From Homarus americanus (taxonomy: Eukaryota > Arthropoda > Malacostraca > Decapoda > Nephropidae), in contig NW_024737068.1 in NCBI RefSeq assembly GCF_018991925.1, positions 8,193,113 through 8,257,112 on the forward strand: a stretch of 64,000 nucleotides of DNA, in the 5' to 3' direction. The stretch's first letter is position 1. Every line of letters starts with the position of its first letter. Positions 1 to 10,182 of this stretch are shown piece after piece. The translations under genes and the position numbers were made by a program. The notes beneath the pieces were generated by a model that was not told where the DNA came from, did no database searches, and saw only the letters and a list, made by a program, of their open reading frames with translations.

Positions 1-80
1 TACTTTCATCATCACTATCACTAACACCATTACTTTCACCATCACTATCACTAACGCCATTACTTTCACCATCACTGTCA
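1..80. repeat. 30-bp tandem repeat, about 2.7 copies
   Basis: A unit beginning TACTTTCA(T/C)CATCACTATC recurs every 30 bases from the first base of the window, so the array probably extends to the left. Copies differ by single substitutions. It grades into a CACCATCACC-rich stretch. Confidence 0.8.
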
Positions 81-192
81 CCGCTCGCCTATCACCACCA
101 GTATCACCAAGTCACCATCACCACAAACAACACAAACAACGCTCAATATCACTCTCACTATCACCAAAAACCCTCATTATCATTACTACACC

Positions 193-360
193 CTTCATCA
201 CCACACTCTTCACCATCACCACACTCTTCACCATCACCACACTCTTCACCATCACCACACTCTTCACCATCACCACACTCTTCACCATCACCACACTCTT
301 CACCATCACCACACTCTTCACCATCACCACACTCCTCACCATCACCACACTCCTCACCAT
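193..360. repeat. 18-bp minisatellite (CACCATCACCACACTCTT)n
   Basis: About nine near-perfect head-to-tail copies of CACCATCACCACACTCTT. Because 18 is a multiple of three, two frames on the minus strand stay open across it (a repeated Gly-Glu-Glu-Cys-Gly-Asp and a repeated Val-Met-Val-Lys-Ser-Val). These are repeat translations and not genes. Confidence 0.9.
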
Positions 361-503
361 CAAAGACTAGTGTCAACAGGGCGACCTTATCATCATCACA
401 CCTTCACAATACCTGGCCTAATAGAACAGGTAACTCCTCAACATACACTATCATTACTAAGACAGCACTCACTATCAAAACACTATCATCAGTTACGCAC
501 GGG

Positions 504-559
<56 letters not shown>
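504..559. repeat. (CA)n microsatellite
   Basis: Uninterrupted CA dinucleotides over about 56 bases. Confidence 0.97.
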
Positions 560-561
<2 letters not shown>

Positions 562-1236
562 ATACATTGTGATTGAAGATATCTATTCACTCTAGCAGTT
601 GATTGGCTGTCTACTTGATTGTTATGTGACTGATCATTTTATTCTTAGCTTTAGACTGAGTAACCGGCGAGGAGATAACTGGTCTTTACCTCATGTTGAC
701 TGGAGAATTTGACTGGTAAACTGTATGGCGAATTTGATGCAAGTTTCTTCTAACTGTTCAACTGACTATGACTGCTTGATTGGTTACTGGTTGACGGACG
801 TGAGCCAATGACTGGTTTGAACCCATTAAATACTGACTGCGTTCACTGTATGGTGTGTCATCAATGGTTCATTTTGGAGTGTAGTTTCGACTGACTGCTT
901 TTACAAAGTTTATAATTGACTGGCTTTATGGAGGGAGTATGTAAACTGGTGTAACTGTTTGGTGAGTGCCTGGCTGGTGTAACTGTATGATGAGTAACTG
1001 ACTTGTGAAACTGTTTGATAAGAGTATAAATATCTAGTATCTGACTGACTCTGATGATTGACGTTTGACTGATTTCTTTTCTGATGGACACCTGATTAGC
1101 TGAGTCCATGGGAGATCGTGAAATAGCTGACAGTAATGGTAGGTCCTTCACTTGAACACACGAGAGACGTTCAAAATGCTTATAACTCTTACACTGAAAC
1201 TGATCGGAGTTTAATTTCGTGGAGCGTCTGAATGTT
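560..1236. other. Unique AT-rich DNA enriched in GACTG
   Basis: No open frame of interest. The pentamer GACTG or its near relatives recur at irregular spacing (for example TGACTGG and ACTGACTGC), which suggests an old decayed short repeat. The same flavour returns at about 1740-1990. Confidence 0.4.
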
Positions 1237-1513
1237 TCTGAAAATTTAGTGGATTTTCTTAAAGTTTAGGAAAATTTGGTGGATTTTCTGAACGCTTAGG
1301 AAAATTTTGTGGATTTTCTGAAAGTTTAGGAAAATGTTTTGGATTTTCTGAAAGTTTAGGAAAATTTGGTGGATTTTCTGAAAGTTTATGAAAGTTTTAG
1401 TGGATCTTCTTAAAGTTTAGGAAAATTTGGTGTATTTTTTTAAGTTTATGAAAGCTTAAAGATTCTAACTTTCAGAAAAAATAATGGATTTTCTTAAAAG
1501 TTTCTGAAAGTTT
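1237..1513. repeat. ~30-bp diverged minisatellite
   Basis: A unit containing GGAAAATTTGGTGGATTTTC followed by TGAAAGTTTA recurs about nine times with substitutions and small indels. It is AT-rich and has no coding potential. Confidence 0.85.
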
Positions 1514-2200
1514 TATGGATCATTAACTAAAAAATCCTCCTGATCTCACACTAAACAACTATTCGATAACAATTTAACTATTTGTATATACAGTTACTCC
1601 TATTTTTTGATACCTCACTCGTTGAGATTTTTAGGAAACTTCCATCTGTCTGACAGCTTGTTAAGTCTCAACTATCAGTCATTTTAGTGAGTAACTGTTT
1701 TGGCTAAAAAAAAAGAGAACAAAAACTTGAGCGTGTTCTTGTTGGCTGAACTTACAGACCGGCTGACTGAGTTGAGAACCACTGACTCACTCACTACTGA
1801 AGAAACATATGACCACCACTAGCAGCAGTCAGTCGAGTATCTGAGGAAAAAAACCTGACTGTTGTTGCTGAGTTTTTTTCGACTGACTGCTTTACTAACT
1901 GGTTTTTCCGACTTTCTCTCCCGAGGATATGATAGTTAACTGGCTAGCTGGTTATCTTGGGGTAATTGTCTGACAGGAGTGGCTGGCGTCTTTCTCCTCT
2001 GTGTTAAACCACAATAGACTCTGCCTTGGCCGGAAGCAATTAGAGTCGAGGTAGCGAAGCCAAAAGTCCCGTTACTGTGTTCAAAAACCCGCGTGTTGCC
2101 TCCTTCATCTGTCGTGAGAAACTAACTCCCAACACTCTTCCCCCATTCAGGAAAAAAATATAAGAATATAAGTTAAAATAAATTCATTATTTCTTTAACA

Positions 2201-2409
<209 letters not shown>

Positions 2410-2445
2410 AGTAAATCACTGTAGGTGCGCGTGATCTGGGTATAT

Positions 2446-2515
2446 GCTGATAACCACAGAGAAAACACGAAGTTCCCAAGCGCTTTCGCCGTTCACATCG
2501 CTTGTGGTTATCAGC
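2446..2515. repeat. 13-bp inverted repeat between two TA tracts
   Basis: GCTGATAACCACA at 2446-2458 is matched by its exact reverse complement TGTGGTTATCAGC at 2503-2515. The intervening 44 bases contain TTCCCAAGCGCTTTCGCC. A long TA tract lies on either side. This could be the core of a small retroelement-derived or fold-back repeat; I do not recognise the family. Confidence 0.7.
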
Positions 2516-2530
2516 GCCTTCTTCTCTCGC

Positions 2531-2554
2531 TATATATATATATATATATATATA

Positions 2555-2643
<89 letters not shown>
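2531..2643. repeat. (TA)n microsatellite
   Basis: About 110 bases of TA with one GC interruption near its left end. Confidence 0.95.
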
Positions 2644-2646
<3 letters not shown>

Positions 2647-4348
2647 GAATATATAAAAAGATAGGAAGGGAAAATATAGTTTCGTAAGAATATAAAAATA
2701 CACAATAAAACTATATCATTTCTTAAGAAAATAGAAAATAAATAAGGAGACAGTATATACTTTCTTAAGAATGTATAAAAATTAAGAAATAACAAAACAA
2801 GTAAATGAAATCATATCTTACACACAAATGAAAAAAAAATCAACAAATGCGAGTGTACTTAAAATCACGATAAAATTGCACGCGAAAAGCCGCATCCGTC
2901 CGCAACTGTTGCATCTAGTGATCAGTAAGACGACGGTATCAAATCATTTATGAAAGACGACGTGAATCAAATTAACCTAACTTAACTAATCTAACCTTAC
3001 CTAACCTAACAATATTAATTTATATATTATTTGCGTATGGTTAGATTAGCTAGAATAGGTTAAGTTGTTTTTGTTTTACCTTCCATCTATAAATATTTTA
3101 GTGCCGTAGTGTCTGCTGTAAAACGTAAACAAACCCCAGACACTATTCAGGGTAGGAATAATGAGCATATAACTCTCAATATAACTAAATTTGTCGCTCT
3201 TATCACCCTCAACCTCACACTTCAATACAAAACAATGTTAAAAGATTATCTAAAATAAAATCTGTAGAAACACTAATCATAAAATCCATTCAGAAAAAGA
3301 TTAAGCATTTCGTAGTCGAGTTTCACACAGTTATTCTCCCTAAGCACTAATGATAACGGAGACTCGATGTGGGAAGACTGCTGGAGGTGTCAGTCACTTG
3401 GTATAATGTAGTATGTGTTGGAAGTCATTGACAGGTTAATAGTAATGATGTTCAGGTGTAGTCAAAATATCGAGGAGTGTGGATTCTCTTCTCGTTATAT
3501 TCCCGTTTTTTCATAGTAATAGTGATGATGATACTATTACTATTACTACAAATACTACTACTATTAACAACAATAATACGCTATTTATCTATATCCTTAT
3601 CTATATTTCATTATCAATCAGTTATCTTTCATTTTAACATTATAAAAAAATTACCATAGAAGTGAAGCGACATCCCACAGACACATCCACGAGAGCTGAG
3701 TCAGTTGAACCGGATCTCTGTAACACACACACCACGTCCCTGCCATAATTCTACGACTCAAGCGTTACTCAAGCGCTGATTTACACACTTAAGCCCACTA
3801 GAAATACAGTGCCGAGTGTCATATTCATCATAGGACTTCCGTATCGATCGATGTTTTCCAAAGCAAATCTCATAACTTGACAGAATTTGGCCGGAGTGTG
3901 TACTTGACTAAATTACATGTGGTCAGGTAGTAATTTTCAAATGCATCTAGGTGGGTGGTGGTGATGGTAGTGGTGGGTGGGGTGGGGGGGGGGGGTAGTG
4001 TGGGTAGAGGGTAGTGATGGTGGTTGTGGTGGTGGTGATACCGTTGCCGTAGTGTGTGACGTCAGGTCATTTATTACCTGATAACTATACATCATTGTGG
4101 TGGTCTAGTCTGGTGCTTTGTCCACACACGTTAACCACTGCCAGCCAGAGTCACGTCCAACTACAAGCCTTTTCCCACACCCCACGCAGTTTGTATTATT
4201 GTCCTTTCTCTTTATTTCCTATTTATTCATTATTTATGCATTTATCTTTATTGATATTTAATTATTTATTATTTTTTATCAGTCTTTTTCTTGTTGTTAT
4301 CTGTTCAGTTTTGGAAGTGACTGATAATGTCTTGTTGGTTCATACAAT

Positions 4349-4350
<2 letters not shown>
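2644..4350. other. Non-coding AT-rich DNA with a decayed CCTAA block and a GTG-rich stretch
   Basis: At about 2975-3010 there is a degenerate run of CTAACCTAA-type repeats. Between about 3950 and 4045 the plus strand is rich in GGTGGTGGTGATGG and carries a run of G. No gene is supported in this stretch. Confidence 0.5.

Positions 4351-4420
<70 letters not shown>
4351..4420. repeat. (GT)n microsatellite
   Basis: About 64 bases of pure GT followed by CGTGT. Confidence 0.97.
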
Positions 4421-5097
4421 CTCGGTAGCTGCTATATTTATTAATAAAAACACTAAGAAAATCAACACTATTTTGTATTAATTGTTTTTAGTACATATCT
4501 GGCATATTGCTTGTGATGTCACCATTGATAAGGGGTAATGATAAGGATATTACCATTATTCTTGGTAATGGTGAAGCCAAGATGTAAACAGCGTGCTAAC
4601 ACATCGTAAACACCCCATACTAAAATATTATTTGGATCGTTAAACATACTAATAACTGGTTGGGTAATTAGTCCTGGTGATTTGCGTTGTGTTAGTATCA
4701 AGCTGTAATGGTGATAATAATGTAATTACTATCGTTAATTGCAATGGTAATAGTTAATAGCCCTGAGAGTGGTTGTAAAGGGAAATGGTTTGTTCAGTCT
4801 TATGGCGATGTTATGGTGGGAATAATAAGAGTGACTTAACATAAATACGAGTACATGAACTCTTGATCTTGTGAAACGCGGATACCTGAGAGCGGAGAGT
4901 TGCCTTCTGGTACCCGGCTACCTGGTGATGGACCTGGTGACCTGGTAGTGTTATATTAATTGATACTACAGCGTGTATTATGTAGGGTACAATATCCCTT
5001 AATACCCTACAGTAATGCTACAGTTATTCGATGTAGATATTGTTGGTAAATCGAAATAGTTTCTTCGTAAATTTTTGGCGAAAATTTAGACTGGATA
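4421..5097. other. Intergenic DNA, nothing recognised
   Basis: AT-rich sequence with many TAATGGTAATA-type stretches. No open frame beyond about 60 codons and no motif that I can name. Confidence 0.4.
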
Positions 5098-5105
5098 CTG
5101 TACAG

Positions 5106-5246
5106 TAGGGAGTGACAGTTTGGCAAAAGTTTTCAAAATCTAATTGCTTGGGTTGGATTATTTGTCTATCGGCCACGCTAATTCCGAATATGTTTGAGTT
5201 TTTTACATCATTGCATTAGAAGGTTTGTGGATACTTTTGGGTTTGG
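5106..5246 (+). repeat. Left terminal inverted repeat of the DNA transposon
   Basis: This 141-base arm pairs with 6805-6945. It starts TAGGGAGTGACAGTTTGGC and ends ATACTTTTGGGTTTGG. Just inside it, at 5249-5271, is a short hairpin (GATGAGTTGT, loop TTT, ACAACTCATC) that overlaps the stop codon of the internal gene. Confidence 0.92.
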
Positions 5247-5259
5247 TAGATGAGTTGTT

Positions 5260-6237
5260 TTACAACTCATCTGCCATGAGACCTCTGACCTTGAATCCCC
5301 TGAACTTTTCTTTTTTCTGTTCTCGTGACCTCTTCCTGACTCTCTCCACTTTCTTCCAGTTAGTCACTTTAGACTTGTCCCCTTCAGTTATGATGTTGTC
5401 TGCAGCTCTGATGGTGTTTGCGATGTGAGCCACTGCATCATTGGATACCTTGAACCTGTCAGCAGTTTCTCCGATCCTGTCCTCGGCTTCTTTCTCCCTT
5501 TTCCTTTTCTCTGATCTTGCTCTCCTGTCGACCATAGCCTTGAACTCATTGTCATTGACATCCTTATAATCACTATCTTCTTCCTGAGCACTGTCATCCA
5601 CTGCCGACACTTTACACGACATCCTCTCCATCTCCTCCTTACTCTTTGACCTCATCTTCTCAGTTTTCCTCTCTTCCTCAGCCCTTTTCTTTGCCCTCTT
5701 CGCTTCCTTCTCCCTCTCTTCTTTCAGCTTGGCAGTCACAATTTTGTCAACGCCATCAATGCAGCCCTCCCTTCCCGGTTTCCTCTGGGCTGCCAGGAAG
5801 CTTTTCTCTCGTTCGTGCACTTTGCTGTCGTCTGCCACATCAAACAACTTCTCAGCTATATCCTCGAACCTCATCTTCAGCTTCCCGTTCTTCGTTTTCT
5901 TCCTTTTCTGTTTCTGTCCATTTCCCTTCATCATCATCGTCTCCCTCCGCATCCTCCACAGGTCGTGGACTCTCATTTTCACCCTGATTTCAGAGATAGT
6001 GGGGACAGTGGCCTTCCTATACACATCCAGTACCTTCTCAGTCACCTTGTTGGTGGCATCCATATAATCAAAAGCATTTGTTCTTCTCCTTAACCTCTCG
6101 TTTTCTGCTTCATAAGCCAGGGCACTTCCAACTTCCTTGTTCAGAGGCAACTTGTTAGATGGCAGAGGCATCCGAACCCCGAACACCTTATCGTTACCCT
6201 GGCGCAGCTGAGTGTTGCTAATCTTAGGACGACCCAT
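5260..6237 (-). CDS. Transposon-encoded charged protein of 325 aa, probable N-terminal half of a transposase-type protein
   Basis: The start is the ATG at 6237, in a strong initiation context (GCCACCAAGATGG), giving MGRPKISNTQLRQG. The stop is TAA at 5260. The protein is very basic and acidic with few hydrophobic residues. It has a Gly-Arg-Pro-Lys start resembling an AT-hook, a lysine-rich patch near residues 115-125 (KQKRKKTKNGK), and a long Glu/Lys/Arg coiled-coil-like segment at about residues 175-210. A C-terminal region contains TADRFKVSNDAVAHIANTI, which looks helix-turn-helix-like. No DDE or DDD catalytic domain, zinc finger or membrane segment is visible. From memory it resembles the N-terminal region of a repeated arthropod and cnidarian transposon protein family in which a catalytic domain would follow; that assignment is tentative. 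Upstream, a pyrimidine-rich tract ending TTGTTTTGCAG (AG at 6262-6263, minus strand) looks like a 3' splice site, so an upstream non-coding exon is possible. The frame is intact, unlike the other mobile-element genes in the window. Confidence 0.65.
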   Translation of the reverse strand: MGRPKISNTQLRQGNDKVFGVRMPLPSNKLPLNKEVGSALAYEAENERLRRRTNAFDYMDATNKVTEKVLDVYRKATVPTISEIRVKMRVHDLWRMRRETMMMKGNGQKQKRKKTKNGKLKMRFEDIAEKLFDVADDSKVHEREKSFLAAQRKPGREGCIDGVDKIVTAKLKEEREKEAKRAKKRAEEERKTEKMRSKSKEEMERMSCKVSAVDDSAQEEDSDYKDVNDNEFKAMVDRRARSEKRKREKEAEDRIGETADRFKVSNDAVAHIANTIRAADNIITEGDKSKVTNWKKVERVRKRSREQKKEKFRGFKVRGLMADEL

Positions 6238-6261
6238 CTTGGTGGCGGCCCTTTGAACTAA

Positions 6262-6285
6262 CTGCAAAACAACACAGAAAAAACA
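6262..6285 (-). promoter_or_regulatory. Candidate 3' splice site upstream of the transposon gene
   Basis: On the minus strand a pyrimidine-rich run of about 20 bases ends in TTTTGCAG, 25 bases before the ATG. A clear donor was not found between here and the right TIR; the best is a weak GTAAAT near 6780. Non-coding first exons are common in DNA transposons, so the inference is reasonable but unproven. Confidence 0.35.
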
Positions 6286-6401
6286 ACTTTCAGCACTTCA
6301 ATATCACCACCTATTGAACAATATTTTATTCAAAAGTACGGACTGAGATTTTGTCCTTAACTGTCCAAGTCAAGCTACTTGGGCTGAATTCGTTGATCAG
6401 T

Positions 6402-6608
6402 CCTGGGACGAATATTACCAACGGCGTGAATAGATTCCGTGGAATAAATTCAGGGCATTCCCGTCCAGGGAGCCTCAACAAACTCTGTAAATATTGCCAT
6501 TGGCCTGCCATTGGCACATATACGGAGTTTGGTAATGTTCCATGAGCGGGAATGTCCTGAATTCATTCCACGGAATCTATCCACGCCGTTGGTAATATTG
6601 GGCCCTGG
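6402..6608. repeat. 207-bp near-perfect fold-back (nested MITE-like palindrome)
   Basis: The left half, beginning CCTGGGACGAATATTACCAA, is matched by the reverse complement of the right half, which ends GGTAATATTGGGCCCTGG. The pairing continues inward through ATAGATTCCGTGGAAT and CATTCCCG to a centre near GCCATTGGCCTGCCATTGGC. It lies in the 5' non-coding part of the larger transposon, possibly within its intron. No convincing target duplication flanks it. It encodes nothing. Confidence 0.85.
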
Positions 6609-6804
6609 TTTTCGAAATATACGTATGTGGTGACTTGCAGCAAAAATATCGGCATAATTTGTAGCGCATTGAGTTGTAAAACAATAGCATATTATGAACC
6701 AGTGTACACAGTAGTCGAATAATCCAATTCAATAACTTGATTTTAACAGGTTGTGCCACATTGCCAGTCCCTTTATTATTTACAGTTTTTTCGCGTTTTT
6801 CATG

Positions 6805-6945
6805 CCAAACCCAAAAGTATCCACAAACCTTCTAATGCAATGATGTAAAAAACTCAAACATATTCGGAATGAGCGTGGCCGATAGACAAATAATCCAACC
6901 CAAGCAATTAGATTTTGAAAACTTTTGCCAAACTGTCACTCCCTA
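6805..6945 (-). repeat. Right terminal inverted repeat of the DNA transposon
   Basis: Reverse complement of 5106-5246 with one base difference. It is followed by the flank CTGTACAG at 6946-6953. Confidence 0.92.
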
Positions 6946-7004
6946 CTGTACAGGTACGACCAGGTAAGTAGTCAAAATACGGTCTATAAATATATGGCTT
7001 CATG

Positions 7005-7110
7005 ACTAACCTAACCAAACCTAACCTAACCAAACCTAACCTAACCTAACCTAACCTAACCTAACCTAACCTAACCTAACCTAACCGAACCTAACCTAAC
7101 CCAACTCAAC
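7005..7110. repeat. Interstitial telomere-type repeat (CCTAA)n
   Basis: About twenty pentamers of CTAAC type with a few CAAAC, CGAAC and CCAAC variants. TTAGG is the ancestral arthropod telomere motif. The block begins about 50 bases beyond the right end of the DNA transposon. Confidence 0.93.
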
Positions 7111-7623
7111 CAGTTTCCTGCAGTAATAATAAATAAGACCACACAAGAATAAGGTGCCAATTTACGCTGCATAATGCCAATGTAAAAAAATGACCTTTGA
7201 CCTTTTTAGACCACGAAAAGAGGACAGGGTGCAAGGGGTGCCCAATAAACTAGCCACCTCGCGGGGCAAATCTGAAAATCTGGATATAAAGAAGATTTAG
7301 ATATTGTTGATGTTGATATATACGTTAATTGAGACCATAGTAACACCTCTCCTTAGCAAGAACAAAACAATAACAAAACCATTTATATGGCTTTTTTTTT
7401 TATTTCTGTTTTTGTCGCTTCTCTACTTCTTGCCCGGAGCTCCCCATCTGCTAAGTGTAAGGGGGAATAATCCTTAAAGCTCTTATTACTCTGTCATTCA
7501 ACCTCTTGACCTTGAAAACATAACAGCTCTAGAGGTTGTTAGGGTGAATATGTACGTGTACACACACGTATGAGTACTGGAGCTCTTTCCGTTCTCCAGC
7601 CATGATACACACATACACATACG

Positions 7624-7625
<2 letters not shown>
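7111..7625. other. Intergenic DNA, nothing recognised
   Basis: AT-rich sequence with a poly-T run near 7390. No coding signal. Confidence 0.4.

Positions 7626-7681
<56 letters not shown>
7626..7681. repeat. (AC)n microsatellite
   Basis: Pure AC tract of about 56 bases. The sequences around it give cysteine-valine shadow frames only. Confidence 0.97.
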
Positions 7682-7683
<2 letters not shown>

Positions 7684-8246
7684 CACTGACCGCCCTACTC
7701 ACGCGACCCCGCCAGGCGTGAGTAATAGGCTCCTGAAGTGCACTGGTGAAACACATTGAGGGAAACACTACGACAACACACCGCGACTTACGGACCCCCA
7801 ATGGCGTGAAAGTACCCTCGTTCCCCGGCCCTAATTATTACAATCCTGTGGTCGTAACTGGAAGTGAGAATTCCTGATGAGGAACCAAGGTAACGAGGGA
7901 AGATGGCTGGGACACTACCCCATCCGTATCCCATTTTCTTTGATTTGTCACCTGGAAGTTACCGAGAGTTAATTACACGTCGTGGGATCCCCCGAAGGGA
8001 AAAGAAGACAACCGGTGTTGGAAAAATTACCACGAACGGGACTTTTGAGCTATTTCTATTTTCCTCTTGGATTAAATTATTAAATAAAAGAAAATCTAAA
8101 CTTTACGTTAAAGTTGGTTATATTAAATCGGATACAGTTGCGTGAAAAAAATAAATATTATTAATTGTTTTAGCTATCCTGTTCGTGGTAATATCAACTA
8201 ACATCAACCACTCGTAAGGTGCTCCAGGTGTGAGCGTCCAGTCAGG

Positions 8247-8272
8247 TATATATAAATCTCAGCGCTGCTCAG
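8247..8272 (+). promoter_or_regulatory. Weak TATA plus initiator-like pair
   Basis: TATATATAAA at 8247-8256 is followed by TCAG at 8269-8272. The spacing of about 20-24 bases is shorter than the usual 25-30, and the region is AT-rich, so this may be chance. It lies about 105 bases upstream of the small frame at 8376-8474. Confidence 0.15.
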
Positions 8273-8375
8273 ATTTAATGTGAAGTCTTCCGCTGTAAAT
8301 TACACTTTATTCGAATTTTTCTCTCGTTTCCTTTAATTATTTTACGTCGCGAGGAGAATTATTTACACAAGAACG

Positions 8376-8474
8376 ATGGTGGTGTGTTTGGTGATTCGGC
8401 TGGTGCTCAGAATGACTCGGTGTGACTTGCTTTACTTGTGTGTAATTGTGGATGATGATGGGAGGTCGTTATGA
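8376..8474 (+). CDS. Small open frame of 32 aa, hydrophobic N-terminus, doubtful
   Basis: ATG at 8376, preceded by ACAAGAACG, opens a frame reading MVVCLVIRLVLRMTRCDLLY and ending at TGA 8472-8474. The first 25 residues are hydrophobic and could act as a signal or anchor segment. There is no homology that I recognise and no splice evidence. I list it only because a TATA-like element precedes it; chance occurrence is the likelier explanation. Confidence 0.1.
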   Translation: MVVCLVIRLVLRMTRCDLLYLCVIVDDDGRSL

Positions 8475-8641
8475 TAATTTGTTTTTTTGTGGGTAATTAT
8501 CTGTTTTGATTAGTTTTGGTTAAGAACAGACACACACAAACACACACACACACACACAGACGGATGGACACACATACATACATACACACATAAAAACACC
8601 CACACACAATTACCGACTTAAATCTGAGTTAACAAATAAAA

Positions 8642-9017
<376 letters not shown>

Positions 9018-9235
9018 TTTATTCATCGTTATTCATTCTTACTTAAGCTACAAGACCTCATTCCTTGTTTACCCCTCTCAGCTCACACAAGCCAGCATCA
9101 CCCATCAGTACCCACTTCCTTCCCTATAGAATCACTTGTTGCCATGCTATCCACCCATTAACGCACACTACTACTACTATTACTATTATTACTATTATTA
9201 CTACTATCGTAATACAAATAAATGATTACCTTCCT

Positions 9236-9356
9236 ACCTAACCTAACCTAACCTAACCTAACCTAACCTAACCTAACCTAACCTAACCTAACCTAACCTA
9301 ACCTAACCTAACCTAACCTAACCTAACCTAACCTAGCCTAACCTAACCTAACCTAA
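9236..9356. repeat. Interstitial telomere-type repeat (CCTAA)n
   Basis: About 24 almost perfect CCTAA pentamers with a single CCTAG variant. Just upstream (9170-9205) is an ACT/ATT trinucleotide stretch. Confidence 0.95.
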
Positions 9357-10125
9357 GAACAATTCTGCCATATATGAATCACTGTCCATTAAGTTGTAGC
9401 AGTAAAAAAATCACTATAAAAATGTCAGTTTCTCTTCAAAGTTTAATCGTCTATGTTCCTTATTTAACTTGACATATATAACATAGTCTTCATAAGGCAT
9501 CTAAGGTGTGGTTGAGAGTGGCTGTGTTACCATCACCACTAAGCTACTGTGCCGTGTTAGTCGCCCTGATAGCCAAGCTCCTCATATATCTCATTATCTT
9601 AGTATCATCCGCTTATCAAAATTATTCTAAGTGTATTCAATTTCCTTCTATCCTTGTTTTCTTCTTCCCCCCTTCTTAATTATTTCCTCTTTTATATAAC
9701 ATGGATATACGACACACATATGTTACTATAAAGTACCCAGTGGTATATAATCCTCTATTGTATAATCGTTAGTATAATCGTTTTTTTTTTTATACATCGT
9801 ACCTTCATTCTATTCTTTGTTGATATAATTTTTGTATTATAGATCAGCTTATGGCCATTATGCAATTACTTGTGTATGAATTATCAGCAGTCATTCCATG
9901 CATAACTACCTCGTTCTGTTACTTATACATCCGAGACGGTATTGTCCGTATGTAATTGGGCAGTTTGTGAACATTTATATGGTAATAATGCACTTGGCGA
10001 ACGCTGAGGCTACCACAGGGAGGTCGCTTACGTGGAAACAACCAGGCACTTTGTCAACCATGTCTGTCTAGTGTTTCCTTAATAACTGTCAAAAGGAGAG
10101 ATATGGCACGTGGACCCTGGTATAG

Positions 10126-10130
<5 letters not shown>
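9357..10130. other. Intergenic AT-rich DNA, nothing recognised
   Basis: No coding frame, no inverted repeats of note and no recognisable element. Confidence 0.4.

Positions 10131-10180
<50 letters not shown>
10131..10180. repeat. (TC)n microsatellite
   Basis: Pure TC tract of about 50 bases. Confidence 0.95.

Positions 10181-10182
<2 letters not shown>

Larger units (their letters stand above)
5098..6953. mobile_element. TIR DNA transposon with 141-bp inverted repeats and identical 8-bp flanks
   Basis: The element proper runs from 5106 (TAGGGAGTGACAG...) to 6945 (...CTGTCACTCCCTA), 1840 bp. It is bounded by CTGTACAG at 5098-5105 and again at 6946-6953. The terminal inverted repeats, 5106-5246 and 6805-6945, match at all but one position by eye (GCTAATTCC versus GCTCATTCC). 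An 8-bp duplication of the form nTnnnnAn with TIRs starting TAGGG fits hAT-type insertion. Because CTGTACAG is palindromic, a TA target duplication with TIRs starting CAGTAGGG (Tc1/mariner style) is also possible. The TIRs are longer than usual for either superfamily. The only gene inside is the minus-strand frame at 5260-6237. The near-identity of the TIRs implies recent activity. Confidence 0.85.

Noticed and set aside
5388..6093. Plus-strand frames opposite the transposon gene (Ser/Pro/Phe-rich)
   Set aside because: They are antisense shadows of the charged minus-strand protein. The minus frame has the strong ATG context and lies wholly between the TIRs.
9236..9356. True chromosome end
   Set aside because: The telomere-type blocks are short, occur in both orientations and lie in the middle of continuous sequence.
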